DNA from: a virus
DNA: 25,824 nucleotides
IMG/VR virus record: IMGVR_UViG_3300031521_000324
Location: 1 to 25,824 of that record
Direction: 5' to 3' (one strand)
The stretch's first letter is position 1. The number at the start of each line of letters is the position of its first letter. The position numbers and the translations under genes were made by a program. Below are positions 16,793 through 23,661 of the stretch, piece after piece. Below the pieces are notes generated by a model that did no database searches, was not told the origin of the DNA, and worked only from the letters and a program-made list of their open reading frames with translations.

Positions 16793-16909
16793 TTATTTAT
16801 TCTTCTTATCTTTTTTCTTCTTCCCATTGGTAGGTTCTTCTTGTTTACTGGGGATTATCATCTCTACTCTTGGTTGCTCTATTGGTTGTGGTAGTGTGAT
16901 GTATATCAT
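16793..16909 (-). CDS. 38-aa protein with Lys-rich tail
   Basis: Starts at the ATG at 16909, 1 nt past the SAM synthetase stop, and ends in TAA immediately followed by the next ATG. Sequence: IYITLPQPIEQPRVEMIIPS then a hydrophilic tail ending GKKKKDKKNK. The exact fit between neighbours supports it as a real gene. No family recognised; the basic tail could contact nucleic acid. Confidence 0.6.
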   Translation of the reverse strand: MIYITLPQPIEQPRVEMIIPSKQEEPTNGKKKKDKKNK

Positions 16910-16910
16910 A

Positions 16911-17927
16911 TTACTTATACCCCTTATCCCATTTGAATCCGTTACCAAAATGTCCCCATCGTGCTGTCTCTTCGTACTGTGGTTTGTCTAGTTCTAAAAA
17001 CTCTATGATTCCTTGTGGTGTTAGGTCATATCCACTTACGATCTGTGACTCTAATACTCCATCTTCATTTTTAAATGTCATCTCTGTTGTTACCATTACT
17101 GGTTCTGCTTTCCCTATTGCATATGCTATTTTTACTAGACAAGTTAATGAGTCTGGGTATCTATCTAGCATATCTACTGCAATATATCTTGCCATGTATG
17201 CTGCACTTCGATCTACCTTTGTTGCATCCTTTCCACTGAATGCTCCACCTCCTATTGGTATGTTTGGACCGTAGTTGTCTACCATTAGCTTTCTTCCTGT
17301 GAGTCCTGTGTCTGCATCGAATCCTCCTTGGTTCCAGTCACCTGCAGGGTTGCAGTAGATATGGAATTGTTTTGCTTGTGGGCATCCAACTGATGATAAC
17401 CATCCACCATCTACTGTTCTTATTAAATCTAGCAATTCTTCTTTTGATACATTTTGAAAACTAGTTACTATTGTTTCTATTTCTCCATCATCATTCAATG
17501 TTATCTGTGTTTTTCCATCGTATCCATGTTTTTCAAAAATATATTTATTGAGTGATCTTGCTAGGTATTCTTCCTGTGGTATCAATGCAGAGTTTCCTCT
17601 ACAAGCATAACCTATCATTATCCCCTGGTCTCCAGCTCCACCATCGTCTACACCGTTTGCTATCTCTATTGATTGTTTTACAATTCTTACTTCTACAAAT
17701 AATTCTTCTCCTGCTATTCGATGAGCAATTTCTATAAGATGATCATAATTCAATTCACCATTAATTGTAACCTCCCCCATTATTACTATTTTCCCATGCC
17801 CTCCCATTGTCTCTACCGCTACTCTTGCGTGACTATCTTGTTTTAAACAGTAATCTAATATCGCATCACTTATCTGATCACACATTTTATCTGGGTGTCT
17901 TGGACTTACAAATTCTGCAGTTTTCAT
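16911..17927 (-). CDS. metK: S-adenosylmethionine synthetase
   Basis: 338 aa, shorter than the usual ~380-400. It makes S-adenosylmethionine from methionine and ATP. Conserved parts: RHPDK (His11, Asp13, Lys14; the usual Gly before His is Arg), DQISDAILD, RVAVET (Glu39), GAGDQGIMIGYA (Asp100), GLTGRKLMVDNYG, and GGGAFSGKDATKVDRSAAYM with the catalytic lysines. The C-terminal region ends RWGHFGNGFKWDK, matching the usual GHFG-x-F-W-x-K end. Catalytic residues appear complete, so it should be active; the shortening comes from smaller loops. It follows the ParB-methylase by 1 nt, so it probably feeds the phage methylases. Confidence 0.95.
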   Translation of the reverse strand: MKTAEFVSPRHPDKMCDQISDAILDYCLKQDSHARVAVETMGGHGKIVIMGEVTINGELNYDHLIEIAHRIAGEELFVEVRIVKQSIEIANGVDDGGAGDQGIMIGYACRGNSALIPQEEYLARSLNKYIFEKHGYDGKTQITLNDDGEIETIVTSFQNVSKEELLDLIRTVDGGWLSSVGCPQAKQFHIYCNPAGDWNQGGFDADTGLTGRKLMVDNYGPNIPIGGGAFSGKDATKVDRSAAYMARYIAVDMLDRYPDSLTCLVKIAYAIGKAEPVMVTTEMTFKNEDGVLESQIVSGYDLTPQGIIEFLELDKPQYEETARWGHFGNGFKWDKGYK

Positions 17928-17928
17928 A

Positions 17929-19191
17929 TTATATTTTTATTGCTTTTTTACCTGTTAATAATTCGAACCTTTTTATAATCACATCCACGTACTTCGGGTC
18001 TATCTCCATGGTGTAGTTCGTACGGTTTAATTGTTCGCACGCTACCATACACGATCCACTACCTCCGAAGAAATCTATCACTACATCATCTCTTTTACTT
18101 GAGTTCCTTATTGCAATTGATACGAGTTTTATTGGTTTCTGTGTTGGGTGGTCATATTTCATTTCCCGGTGTAATCTCCACACAGTTGAGTCGCCAAGTT
18201 CTTCTTTCTCGATGTTCTTTTTTACAAACTTTAGTAATTCTTCATCTGTCATTTCTTCACTCCACTCTGTGTATTGTTTTCTATCTCCATAAAATGGCAT
18301 TGATGTGTCTTTCTGGTGGCAGTAAAGTATCGGCTCATGCTTCCATCTATAATCTCCCCATCCCATGCTTGCTACTTTCTTTACCCAGATGATCTGATTT
18401 CTTACTTCATATCCATTTGAGTTCAGTGCATCTTCAAACTCTCTATGTGTTCTTGATGCATAGCAACAGTATAATGGTGCATCTGATTTTGCTGCGTGTT
18501 TTAATCCTGCAAACCATGATGTTAACATTGTTCTGAAGTCTGCCTCTGCCATGTTATCATTCTTGATTGTATTGGATGTATTTTTTCCTCTACCTGAATA
18601 TGCAACATTATAAGGTGGATCTACCCATATCATGTCTGCTTGTACCCCCCCCATCAGTTTATCTACATCTGCGGTCTTACTGCAGTCTCCACACATCAAT
18701 CTATGCTTCCCTAACTGATATACTTCTCCGTACTTCGATGTTGGTGTGACTATCTTTTCTGCTTCTTTGTCTCCATCGAAATCATCATCGTCTGCTTTTT
18801 TAAATATCTTATCTAGGTCTCGGCTTTCAAATCCTACATCTGCTAGCATTGTTTCATCAAAGTCGGCCAACAATTCAAAGTCCCATTCTCCTGTGTTCTT
18901 ATTGGACCTCACATTGTATTCGTTAAATTCTTCTTTTGTAAGTTTTCTGTTTGGTACTCGCACATCTATTTCTTCAGTACCTCTTCCTATTAGTTGCATT
19001 ATCTTCATTCTTTGATGGCCTGCAACAAGTACATTGTCTGTGTCTACTACTGGTATTTCTACGATATTGAACTTCTCAATCGATGCTTTCAACCGTTTTA
19101 TTTGGTCGTCAGTGATCTTCCTTGGGTTCTTCTCGAAAGGTATCAAATCATTAACCTTTCGCTTTTCTGTTCTCCATTCTAGTTTAATCAT
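17929..19191 (-). CDS. ParB-domain beta-class DNA methyltransferase
   Basis: 420 aa. Residues ~8-100 are a ParB-like domain (LIPFEKNPRKITDDQIKRLK, VLVAGHQRMK), an arrangement common in phage methylases. The catalytic part begins near 155: GEVYQLGKHRLMCGDC, motif IV DPPYNVAYSG (191-200), and after a long target-recognition stretch motif I FFGGSGSCMVACEQ (374-385). Motif IV before motif I marks the beta class that makes N6-methyladenine or N4-methylcytosine; DPPY favours adenine. Target sequence cannot be read. A G8 run encodes residues 180-183 just upstream of motif IV. It follows the 103-aa gene by 6 nt. Confidence 0.92.
   Translation of the reverse strand: MIKLEWRTEKRKVNDLIPFEKNPRKITDDQIKRLKASIEKFNIVEIPVVDTDNVLVAGHQRMKIMQLIGRGTEEIDVRVPNRKLTKEEFNEYNVRSNKNTGEWDFELLADFDETMLADVGFESRDLDKIFKKADDDDFDGDKEAEKIVTPTSKYGEVYQLGKHRLMCGDCSKTADVDKLMGGVQADMIWVDPPYNVAYSGRGKNTSNTIKNDNMAEADFRTMLTSWFAGLKHAAKSDAPLYCCYASRTHREFEDALNSNGYEVRNQIIWVKKVASMGWGDYRWKHEPILYCHQKDTSMPFYGDRKQYTEWSEEMTDEELLKFVKKNIEKEELGDSTVWRLHREMKYDHPTQKPIKLVSIAIRNSSKRDDVVIDFFGGSGSCMVACEQLNRTNYTMEIDPKYVDVIIKRFELLTGKKAIKI
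18645..18652 (-). repeat. G8 homopolymer in ParB-methyltransferase gene
   Basis: Eight uninterrupted G residues on the coding strand (ATG GGG GGG GTA, residues 180-183). With seven Gs the frame reads GGG GGG TAC AAG CAG ACA TGA; with nine it reads GGT ACA AGC AGA CAT GAT ATG GGT AGA TCC ACC TTA TAA. Both changes end translation before or at the DPPY codons, so eight is the ON length. Confidence 0.9.
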
Positions 19192-19197
19192 TTGTTT

Positions 19198-19509
19198 TTA
19201 TTTATTATTATACTGATATAAATCTTCACTAAATAAAGTATTACTTCTGTAACCATCTTTATCAACTGATTTTATTCCAGCTTCTTCTTGTAATTGACGA
19301 CCCTCTTCTCTTGTTACAAACCTACCCCTTGATGTTGTAAACCCTTGCTCCATTTTACCGTCTCCAATATAAAAATCGTGTAATTCCTTACCTGTCATCT
19401 CCCATCCTATTTCATCTCTCATTGCCTGCATTGCGTGGCCGTGTCTATGACCATTCCACACATAACCATTCACTCTAACCGCTGCACATATTACAAATTC
19501 TTTTTCCAT
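19198..19509 (-). CDS. Conserved-looking phage protein of unknown function
   Basis: 103 aa between the two DNA methylase genes, with gaps of 6 and 3 nt, so clearly in the same unit. Contains FVICAAVRVNGYVWNGHRHG, a helix around GHAMQAMRDEIGWEM, and TTSRGRFVTREEGRQLQEEA. A similar order (AAVR...G.RH, then TSRGRFV.REE) occurs in phage proteins of unknown function, as far as I recall; I cannot name the family. Possible roles include regulating the methylases or antirestriction, but nothing in the sequence proves either. Confidence 0.75.
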   Translation of the reverse strand: MEKEFVICAAVRVNGYVWNGHRHGHAMQAMRDEIGWEMTGKELHDFYIGDGKMEQGFTTSRGRFVTREEGRQLQEEAGIKSVDKDGYRSNTLFSEDLYQYNNK

Positions 19510-19512
19510 AAA

Positions 19513-20778
19513 TTATAAATATAATCTTTTAACTACTTCTGCGACCACGTTACTCACGATTCCATTTCCTAAGCATTTATATCTCTGGGTATCTGACAAT
19601 CCCTCTGTCCATCCGTCTGGGTATGCCATTAATCTCTCGCATTCGAGTGGTGTCAATCTTCTTATTCTAGTTTTGCTATGTAGCAATTGAGCAGTTTTAC
19701 CAGTAGTTGTTCCACAAGAAGTTCCAAGTGTTCCAGTTTCAGTTTCTGATTGTTTGCCATTATAAGGATTTCTTATAAATACTCCGACTACTGGTGGCAT
19801 TGTTGATATATCAGTTGCACTTGTTCTTCTTGCACTTAGACAAGGACTTATCGGCTCGCTTCTTATTCTTAATCCCTCATCATTTCTATAATCTGCAACT
19901 TGTACAACCTTTGGATCTTTGTAATCTCTAGCTAGTAGTGTTCTACTTAGTTCTCTTCTTTTATTGGAAATCGATTGAACCCTACTTGCTTCATCAATTT
20001 GTTTGTCTGTTCTTGCGATAGGAAATACTTTTCGTCTGGGGATTCCTCCAATATGTCCGACAATGAACACTCTTTCCCTATTCTGGGGGACTCCGAAATT
20101 CTTTGCGTTAAGCACTTGCCATTCCACGCAATACCCCAGTTCTGTAAGCGTATTGATGATGGTTGCGAAAGTTCTTCCATTGTCGTGAGAAAGCAATCCT
20201 TTGACGTTTTCCAGTATAAAGTTTTGTGGTTGTTTTTCTTTGATAATCCTAGCACAATCAAAGAAGAGTGTTCCTCTGGTGTCGTCAAATCCCCCTCTTT
20301 TTCCAGCAATACTAAAAGCTTGGCAAGGGAATCCTCCGACAAACAAGTCGAAGTCTGGCAATTCTTTTTCGTTGATTTTTGTGATGTCTCCATAGTTTTT
20401 GTTGTTAAAATGTTTTTGATAAATTTGGTCTGAGTATTTGTTGATCTCACTGTATCCAACACAAGTAAATTGTTGTACTCCCATTGATTCTTGCTTATTG
20501 TTGGAACTATTTTGTGAAGCCCCCCCCTGTTGTACCCCCTTGGTAGTTGATAAATCAGTGGCACATTTCCTCCCCCCATTCCGAATGATGCTTGAACCGT
20601 TGGTGCTATTCCTTGAGTTAGATATAACACATTTCTTTGATTGCTTTTTGGGTCTAGTGGTATCGCCATTATTATCATTGTTTTCTTCTTCATATGCTTT
20701 ATTGATACCAATCTCAAATCCACCGATACCAGTAAATGTTGAGAAGTATCTTATTTGCTTATTCATTATTTTAGTCAT
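19513..20778 (-). CDS. dcm: Cytosine-C5 DNA methyltransferase with internal insertion
   Basis: 421 aa. Motif I STFTGIGGFE (13-22), motif IV GGFPCQAFSIAGKR with catalytic Cys152, motif VI LENVKG (189-194), motif VIII PQNRERVFIVG (231-241), a target-recognition region (about 265-370: DYKDPKVVQVADYRNDEGL, PISPCLSARRTSATD), and motifs IX-X RRLTPLECERLMAYP and YKCLGNGIV. Between motif I and CVGYSEINKY (106-115) there are ~73 extra Asn/Ser/Lys/Gln-rich residues (about 31-103); family members normally have about 10-20. The inserted DNA holds runs G6, G5 and G8. The ATG overlaps the stop of the metallopeptidase gene; Met5 is another possible start. Probably active in this phase. Confidence 0.9.
   Translation of the reverse strand: MTKIMNKQIRYFSTFTGIGGFEIGINKAYEEENNDNNGDTTRPKKQSKKCVISNSRNSTNGSSIIRNGGRKCATDLSTTKGVQQGGASQNSSNNKQESMGVQQFTCVGYSEINKYSDQIYQKHFNNKNYGDITKINEKELPDFDLFVGGFPCQAFSIAGKRGGFDDTRGTLFFDCARIIKEKQPQNFILENVKGLLSHDNGRTFATIINTLTELGYCVEWQVLNAKNFGVPQNRERVFIVGHIGGIPRRKVFPIARTDKQIDEASRVQSISNKRRELSRTLLARDYKDPKVVQVADYRNDEGLRIRSEPISPCLSARRTSATDISTMPPVVGVFIRNPYNGKQSETETGTLGTSCGTTTGKTAQLLHSKTRIRRLTPLECERLMAYPDGWTEGLSDTQRYKCLGNGIVSNVVAEVVKRLYL
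20460..20654 (-). other. Out-of-frame target-recognition-like cassette inside dcm
   Basis: The inserted DNA, read in a different minus-strand frame from the methylase, gives QRNVLYLTQGIAPTVQASFG then MGGGNVPLI, followed by LPRGYNRGGLHKIVPTISKN and WEYNNLLV. The G-I-x-PT plus x-GG-N-x-PLI unit, and the PRG-x-N-x-GG ... PTI ... W-x-x-NN-LL unit, look like the tail of a C5-methylase target-recognition domain, which normally lies just before motif IX. In the methylase frame the same DNA encodes low-complexity sequence. The G8 run lies inside it. It has no obvious start or partner domain, so I call it an embedded remnant or cassette rather than a gene. Confidence 0.55.
20520..20527 (-). repeat. 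G8 homopolymer in cytosine methyltransferase gene
   Basis: Eight Gs on the coding strand (CAG GGG GGG GCT, residues 84-87), with a G6 at 20572-20577 and a G5 nearby. One G fewer moves ribosomes into the frame of the recognition-like cassette, which ends at 19947 without methylase motifs. One G more gives TAG within eight codons. Eight is therefore the only length that gives a complete methylase. Confidence 0.88.
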
Positions 20779-21193
20779 TTGTAATTGCCCATCGTGTGAT
20801 TGCTCTCACGACATCGTTATGATTAATATCTCCGACCTTGTACATTGGACTTCTCATTATGCTAGATAACTTCCATAAGTATTTTGTTCTCATATTCCTA
20901 TCATAGTTGTGGGTACAAAAAAACCAGTACTGTCGGCCGTACGCCTCTAGTTCCTGGCTTAGTCTGAAGTCTGGTTCTGCAAAATAACGATTCCACCATA
21001 TCTCTGGTCCACCTATATCTCTCTGTTGTCTCATATGCACTCTCTCGTGCTCTACAACGCTCTCAGGCACATTTATACCTGCTGGGTTGTATATCTTGTC
21101 GCCATAGGTATAAATTGTGCACGAATCGTCAATTTCAAAGCATTCATGTGCTTGTTTATATATGGGTGGTTTTTCGTTTATTATTTCTGTCAT
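20771..21193 (-). CDS. Zincin-like metallopeptidase
   Basis: 140 aa. HExxH zinc motif in VVEHERVHMRQQ (His49, Glu50, His53), with a plausible third ligand Glu in LSQELEAYGRQ (81-83). The surroundings (NVPESVVEHE, WWNRYFAEPDFR) resemble small phage zinc peptidases of unknown substrate. No signal peptide or membrane segment, so it is cytoplasmic. It ends overlapping the start of dcm, suggesting translational coupling. Substrate and role unknown. Confidence 0.75.
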   Translation of the reverse strand: MTEIINEKPPIYKQAHECFEIDDSCTIYTYGDKIYNPAGINVPESVVEHERVHMRQQRDIGGPEIWWNRYFAEPDFRLSQELEAYGRQYWFFCTHNYDRNMRTKYLWKLSSIMRSPMYKVGDINHNDVVRAITRWAITND

Positions 21194-21215
21194 AATAATT
21201 TAATAAATTAGTAAT

Positions 21216-21620
21216 TTAAAACTTTTTATTTAATAAAAAAAACGGCGATGGTATTCCTTGGTCTCTCCTATCTTTTACTGCAGTTACTATTTCCTTGCTT
21301 TCTATCATTGGATCTAAGTTTGCAGCATTCAATGGTTTGTATTTATATAAATCTTTAATGATTCGATTTAATATAATAAGAGCTTCTCTATTTCCTTTTA
21401 TTTCTGTATCAAATGTTGCAGCCCATCTTTGTGCATAAATTGATAGTATTCTTATCTCTTGCCAGTTTAATTTTACATATCCATCTTCTGATATTTTAAG
21501 TGGTATCTGTTTAGATCCACAATTTGGACAGCATTTAACTTTTGCTAAAAATAATGCAGTCTGGTTAAACTCTGCTGTACACATTGGACATCTTATATCA
21601 TTTTTGTTTTGGATTGTCAT
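21216..21620 (-). CDS. Zinc-ribbon protein with helical tail, unknown
   Basis: 134 aa from the ATG at 21620 (a TTG at 21629 is in frame but less likely). An N-terminal ribbon CPMC (11-14) and CPNC (31-34), then an alpha-helical region (LNWQEIRILSIYAQRWAATF, EALIILNRIIKDLY). It overlaps the upstream zinc-ribbon gene by 23 nt. Function unknown; the ribbon suggests nucleic acid or protein binding. It lies between the resolvase and methylation modules. Confidence 0.7.
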   Translation of the reverse strand: MTIQNKNDIRCPMCTAEFNQTALFLAKVKCCPNCGSKQIPLKISEDGYVKLNWQEIRILSIYAQRWAATFDTEIKGNREALIILNRIIKDLYKYKPLNAANLDPMIESKEIVTAVKDRRDQGIPSPFFLLNKKF

Positions 21621-21972
21621 AATAATCAAATTGATGAGCTGGATGTAATGGATCTGATAATATCATTTCCATTTTGTCATTCCTTATTTTGAATGAACAT
21701 TCTGGGTATTTAACACATTCAGTTATTTCATACTTTCCTACTGCATCCCTTAATTCATCATTACATATCGGACATCTCCCAACCCTTAAATTTTGCCAAT
21801 GTAATCTATAAACCTTTTTTGTTTTATCTGTTCTATTCTCAAGGATAGCTTTATATTTTTGTGGAGATATATGAAATACACAATTTGTGCAATTTATTTC
21901 ATTGTCGTCATCAAACACAAGGATTGATCTACAATAGGGACACTTATTTTGTTTTAATTGATTCCAGTCCAT
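21598..21972 (-). CDS. Double zinc-ribbon protein, unknown
   Basis: 124 aa. First ribbon CPYC (11-14) and CTNC (28-31); second CPIC (68-71) with CVKYPEC near residue 91-97, resembling topoisomerase-type zinc ribbons. The two ribbons suggest DNA or RNA contact. The start codon overlaps the resolvase stop (TAATG), so the genes are coupled. No enzyme motif seen. Confidence 0.72.
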   Translation of the reverse strand: MDWNQLKQNKCPYCRSILVFDDDNEINCTNCVFHISPQKYKAILENRTDKTKKVYRLHWQNLRVGRCPICNDELRDAVGKYEITECVKYPECSFKIRNDKMEMILSDPLHPAHQFDYYDNPKQK

Positions 21973-22388
21973 TATGTAAATTTTATTTTTATATCTACCT
22001 TTCCTTGTTCTGCCATCTTATAATCGAAACTACCAACTACATATTTGTCATTCATAAACAGTGCATCTGCTATTCCCTTAAAAATATTATCGCAGTCTGC
22101 GTGTGAATTATCTTTAAAGTAAATCATCAAATCTACAACTATTTTCCTATCACTCTTTTTTATTGGTTTCTTTTCGCTTAGGTTGATTATATCCGAGTAA
22201 TGCATTCGTTCTTCTTTTGTCATTCCTTGGATTAAATCTATAAACTGTGCAACCACGAAACTTTTCCACTCTTTGTATCTCATTGCTGGGTCTGACCATT
22301 GAGAACCTTGAGTCATACGTACGCATGGGATTGGATTACCTATCCTATTTTCTTGATTACCATGGACTGTAAAATTTAGGGTCTTCAT
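21972..22388 (-). CDS. rusA: RusA-family Holliday junction resolvase
   Basis: 138 aa. RusA resolves branched DNA before packaging. The active-site block HADCDNIFKGIADALFMND is clear, with Asp98, Asp100, Lys104, Asp108 and Asp114 matching the family's acidic cluster and DN-x-x-K. The N-terminal LNFTVHG strand and C-terminal VDIKIKF strand fit the fold. Residues 11-35 (ENRIGNPIPCVRMTQGSQW) look like the usual arginine-rich DNA contact area. It overlaps the upstream 71-aa gene by 32 nt. Confidence 0.9.
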   Translation of the reverse strand: MKTLNFTVHGNQENRIGNPIPCVRMTQGSQWSDPAMRYKEWKSFVVAQFIDLIQGMTKEERMHYSDIINLSEKKPIKKSDRKIVVDLMIYFKDNSHADCDNIFKGIADALFMNDKYVVGSFDYKMAEQGKVDIKIKFT

Positions 22389-22572
22389 ATAGTTTTTTTA
22401 TTCTCTTTCTTATTTCTAATGATTTCTCAAAGAGTGGAAGTGATTCAGTGTTTAATAGTTTGAGATACCTTAAGTTTTGCTCATATGTTGGTATGTCATA
22501 ATCTATTGGTTTCAGTTTTTGTGACTGACCAATTGGATCACTCTCATATGGTTTTCCTATTTGATATCTCAT
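22357..22572 (-). CDS. Small protein upstream of RusA, unknown
   Basis: 71 aa. Polar, with a helical C-terminal half (ESLPLFEKSLEIRKRIKKLY) and a Tyr/Asp-rich N-terminal half. The last 32 nt overlap the resolvase start, which suggests coupled translation. No family recognised. Starts at ATG 22572 with an A/T-rich leader. Confidence 0.6.
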   Translation of the reverse strand: MRYQIGKPYESDPIGQSQKLKPIDYDIPTYEQNLRYLKLLNTESLPLFEKSLEIRKRIKKLYEDPKFYSPW

Positions 22573-22579
22573 TATATTA

Positions 22580-23065
22580 TTAGACCTTAGCTTCGTTACT
22601 TATTTCTTCTTCCTTTGTTGTTTCTACTGGTTGTGAAGATTCTTCAGCTGGTGCTTCTTCTTTCTGTGGTTCTACTGGTGTCTCTGGTGTTACTTCAGGA
22701 GCTGGTGCTTCCTTTGGTATCATATCTTCATCAACAGCTAGAGCTTCTTTACTCAATATTTGAGTATCAAATTCTGAATCTTTTATTGCTAGTAATGTTT
22801 CAATACCACCTAGAATGTTTAATGCATCCTGTAAGTTTATTTTACGAGTTTCTAATCTTACCTTAACTGGTACAAAATCATCACCAGATTCAACTATTTG
22901 GTCTGGGTTCTCTGCTTTTAATGTTCTATCAGTTAATACATCAATAGCTCTGGCCATAGCATTACGAGTCCATGCATTTTTATAGAATGTTAACCATTCT
23001 CTTTTTGTGTAAACCTTACCTGTCATACCATTTATGTTTGGTAATACTTCAACTAGATTGTCCAT
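22580..23065 (-). CDS. Early-region protein with acidic disordered tail
   Basis: 161 aa. Residues 1-95 are folded and helical (KREWLTFYKNAWTRNAMARA, INLQDALNILGGIETLLAIK); from ~108 the protein is Pro/Glu/Ala-rich and disordered, with repeats such as TPETPVEPQKEEAPAEE. The layout (helical head, acidic tail) occurs in DNA-mimic or single-strand-binding-associated proteins, but no motif supports either. It lies just upstream of the resolvase genes in the replication/recombination region. Confidence 0.6.
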   Translation of the reverse strand: MDNLVEVLPNINGMTGKVYTKREWLTFYKNAWTRNAMARAIDVLTDRTLKAENPDQIVESGDDFVPVKVRLETRKINLQDALNILGGIETLLAIKDSEFDTQILSKEALAVDEDMIPKEAPAPEVTPETPVEPQKEEAPAEESSQPVETTKEEEISNEAKV

Positions 23066-23087
23066 TTTATTTTTTTAAATTAAATTA

Positions 23088-23213
23088 TTAAACTTGTACG
23101 ACTGTGTCTGCATTATCATCTAAATCTTCAAAGGTATCGTTATTGTTTGGATTACGATCCCCACCAACATCTGCTGCTGGAACTTCTACATCTGTTTCAA
23201 TATCGATTCCCAT
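23088..23213 (-). CDS. 41-aa acidic protein
   Basis: Start chosen at ATG 23213 (MGIDIETDVEV), 4 nt after the upstream gene's stop; a longer frame from 23285 would lie within that gene. It is very acidic, with Asp/Glu-rich stretches (DTFEDLDDNADT), and is short. It may be an unstructured acidic peptide. No family. Confidence is limited by size, though spacing to both neighbours is good. Confidence 0.5.
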   Translation of the reverse strand: MGIDIETDVEVPAADVGGDRNPNNNDTFEDLDDNADTVVQV

Positions 23214-23217
23214 ATAA

Positions 23218-23418
23218 TTATTTAGATTTCTTACTTTTTTTACTTTCACTATTTGGACCAAACAATGCAGATTGCAATGTTTCAATAGTGACTGAGACTG
23301 CTCCTGTTGGTATATCAGTTACTGAGTTAACTGGAACTGTGATCACAACTTGTGCATCCTTTTTTCCATTTTGAACAACAATTTTTTCAACTGTTGCCTT
23401 TATTGTTATCTTTGCCAT
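23218..23418 (-). CDS. Small beta-rich protein, unknown
   Basis: 66 aa. Alternating Val/Ile/Thr strands (MAKITIKATVEKIVV, AQVVITVPVNSVTDI, VSVTIETLQ), then a basic Ser/Lys tail (SESKKSKKSK). A good promoter candidate lies directly upstream with almost no leader. A nucleic-acid-associated or structural role is possible. No family recognised. Confidence 0.6.
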   Translation of the reverse strand: MAKITIKATVEKIVVQNGKKDAQVVITVPVNSVTDIPTGAVSVTIETLQSALFGPNSESKKSKKSK

Positions 23419-23426
23419 ATATATAT

Positions 23427-23455
23427 ATTATAACATTTAATTATTAATTTGTTTA
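23427..23455 (-). promoter_or_regulatory. Sigma70-like promoter, near-leaderless
   Basis: Minus strand: -35 TAAACA (23450-23455), 17-nt spacer ending TGT, -10 TATAAT (23427-23432). The downstream ATG begins 8 nt after the -10 box, so transcripts would start at or within a few bases of the codon. -35 matches 4 of 6 and -10 6 of 6, plus a TG extension. Confidence 0.45.
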
Positions 23456-23661
23456 CTTATTTTTTGTTGCAATCGACCGTCATTAAAATTCTTTAATTTG
23501 TATTTCTTTGTACACTCTTGGCAGTGTGATGATCCGTGTACTCTGGCATTAATTTTGCATTTCTTACATGGTATTGGTTTATCTACTATCGTTGTCTGTA
23601 GTATATCTTTACCATCTTCATGTCTCATTTTCATTCCTACTAGTTTAAGGTTTGATTTCAT
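23437..23661 (-). CDS. Small zinc-knuckle protein, unknown
   Basis: 74 aa. CKKC (32-35) and HCQEC (46-50) form a likely zinc site, followed by a basic C-terminal stretch (KKYKLKNFNDGRLQQKI). Its ATG overlaps the TGA of the preceding gene, so the pair is coupled. The basic character suggests nucleic-acid binding. No family. Confidence 0.65.
   Translation of the reverse strand: MKSNLKLVGMKMRHEDGKDILQTTIVDKPIPCKKCKINARVHGSSHCQECTKKYKLKNFNDGRLQQKISKQINN

Noticed and set aside
19947-20723. 258-aa frame within dcm as a separate gene
   Set aside because: Its first part resembles a recognition cassette but the rest is the shifted frame of conserved methylase motifs. It has no catalytic motif or suitable start. 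A DILEESPDEKYFLS-like string in it is probably a by-product of reading the VGHIGGIPRRKVFPI codons out of frame.
22580-23065. Single-stranded DNA-binding protein or DNA mimic
   Set aside because: The acidic tail alone is not enough; no OB-fold pattern is visible.
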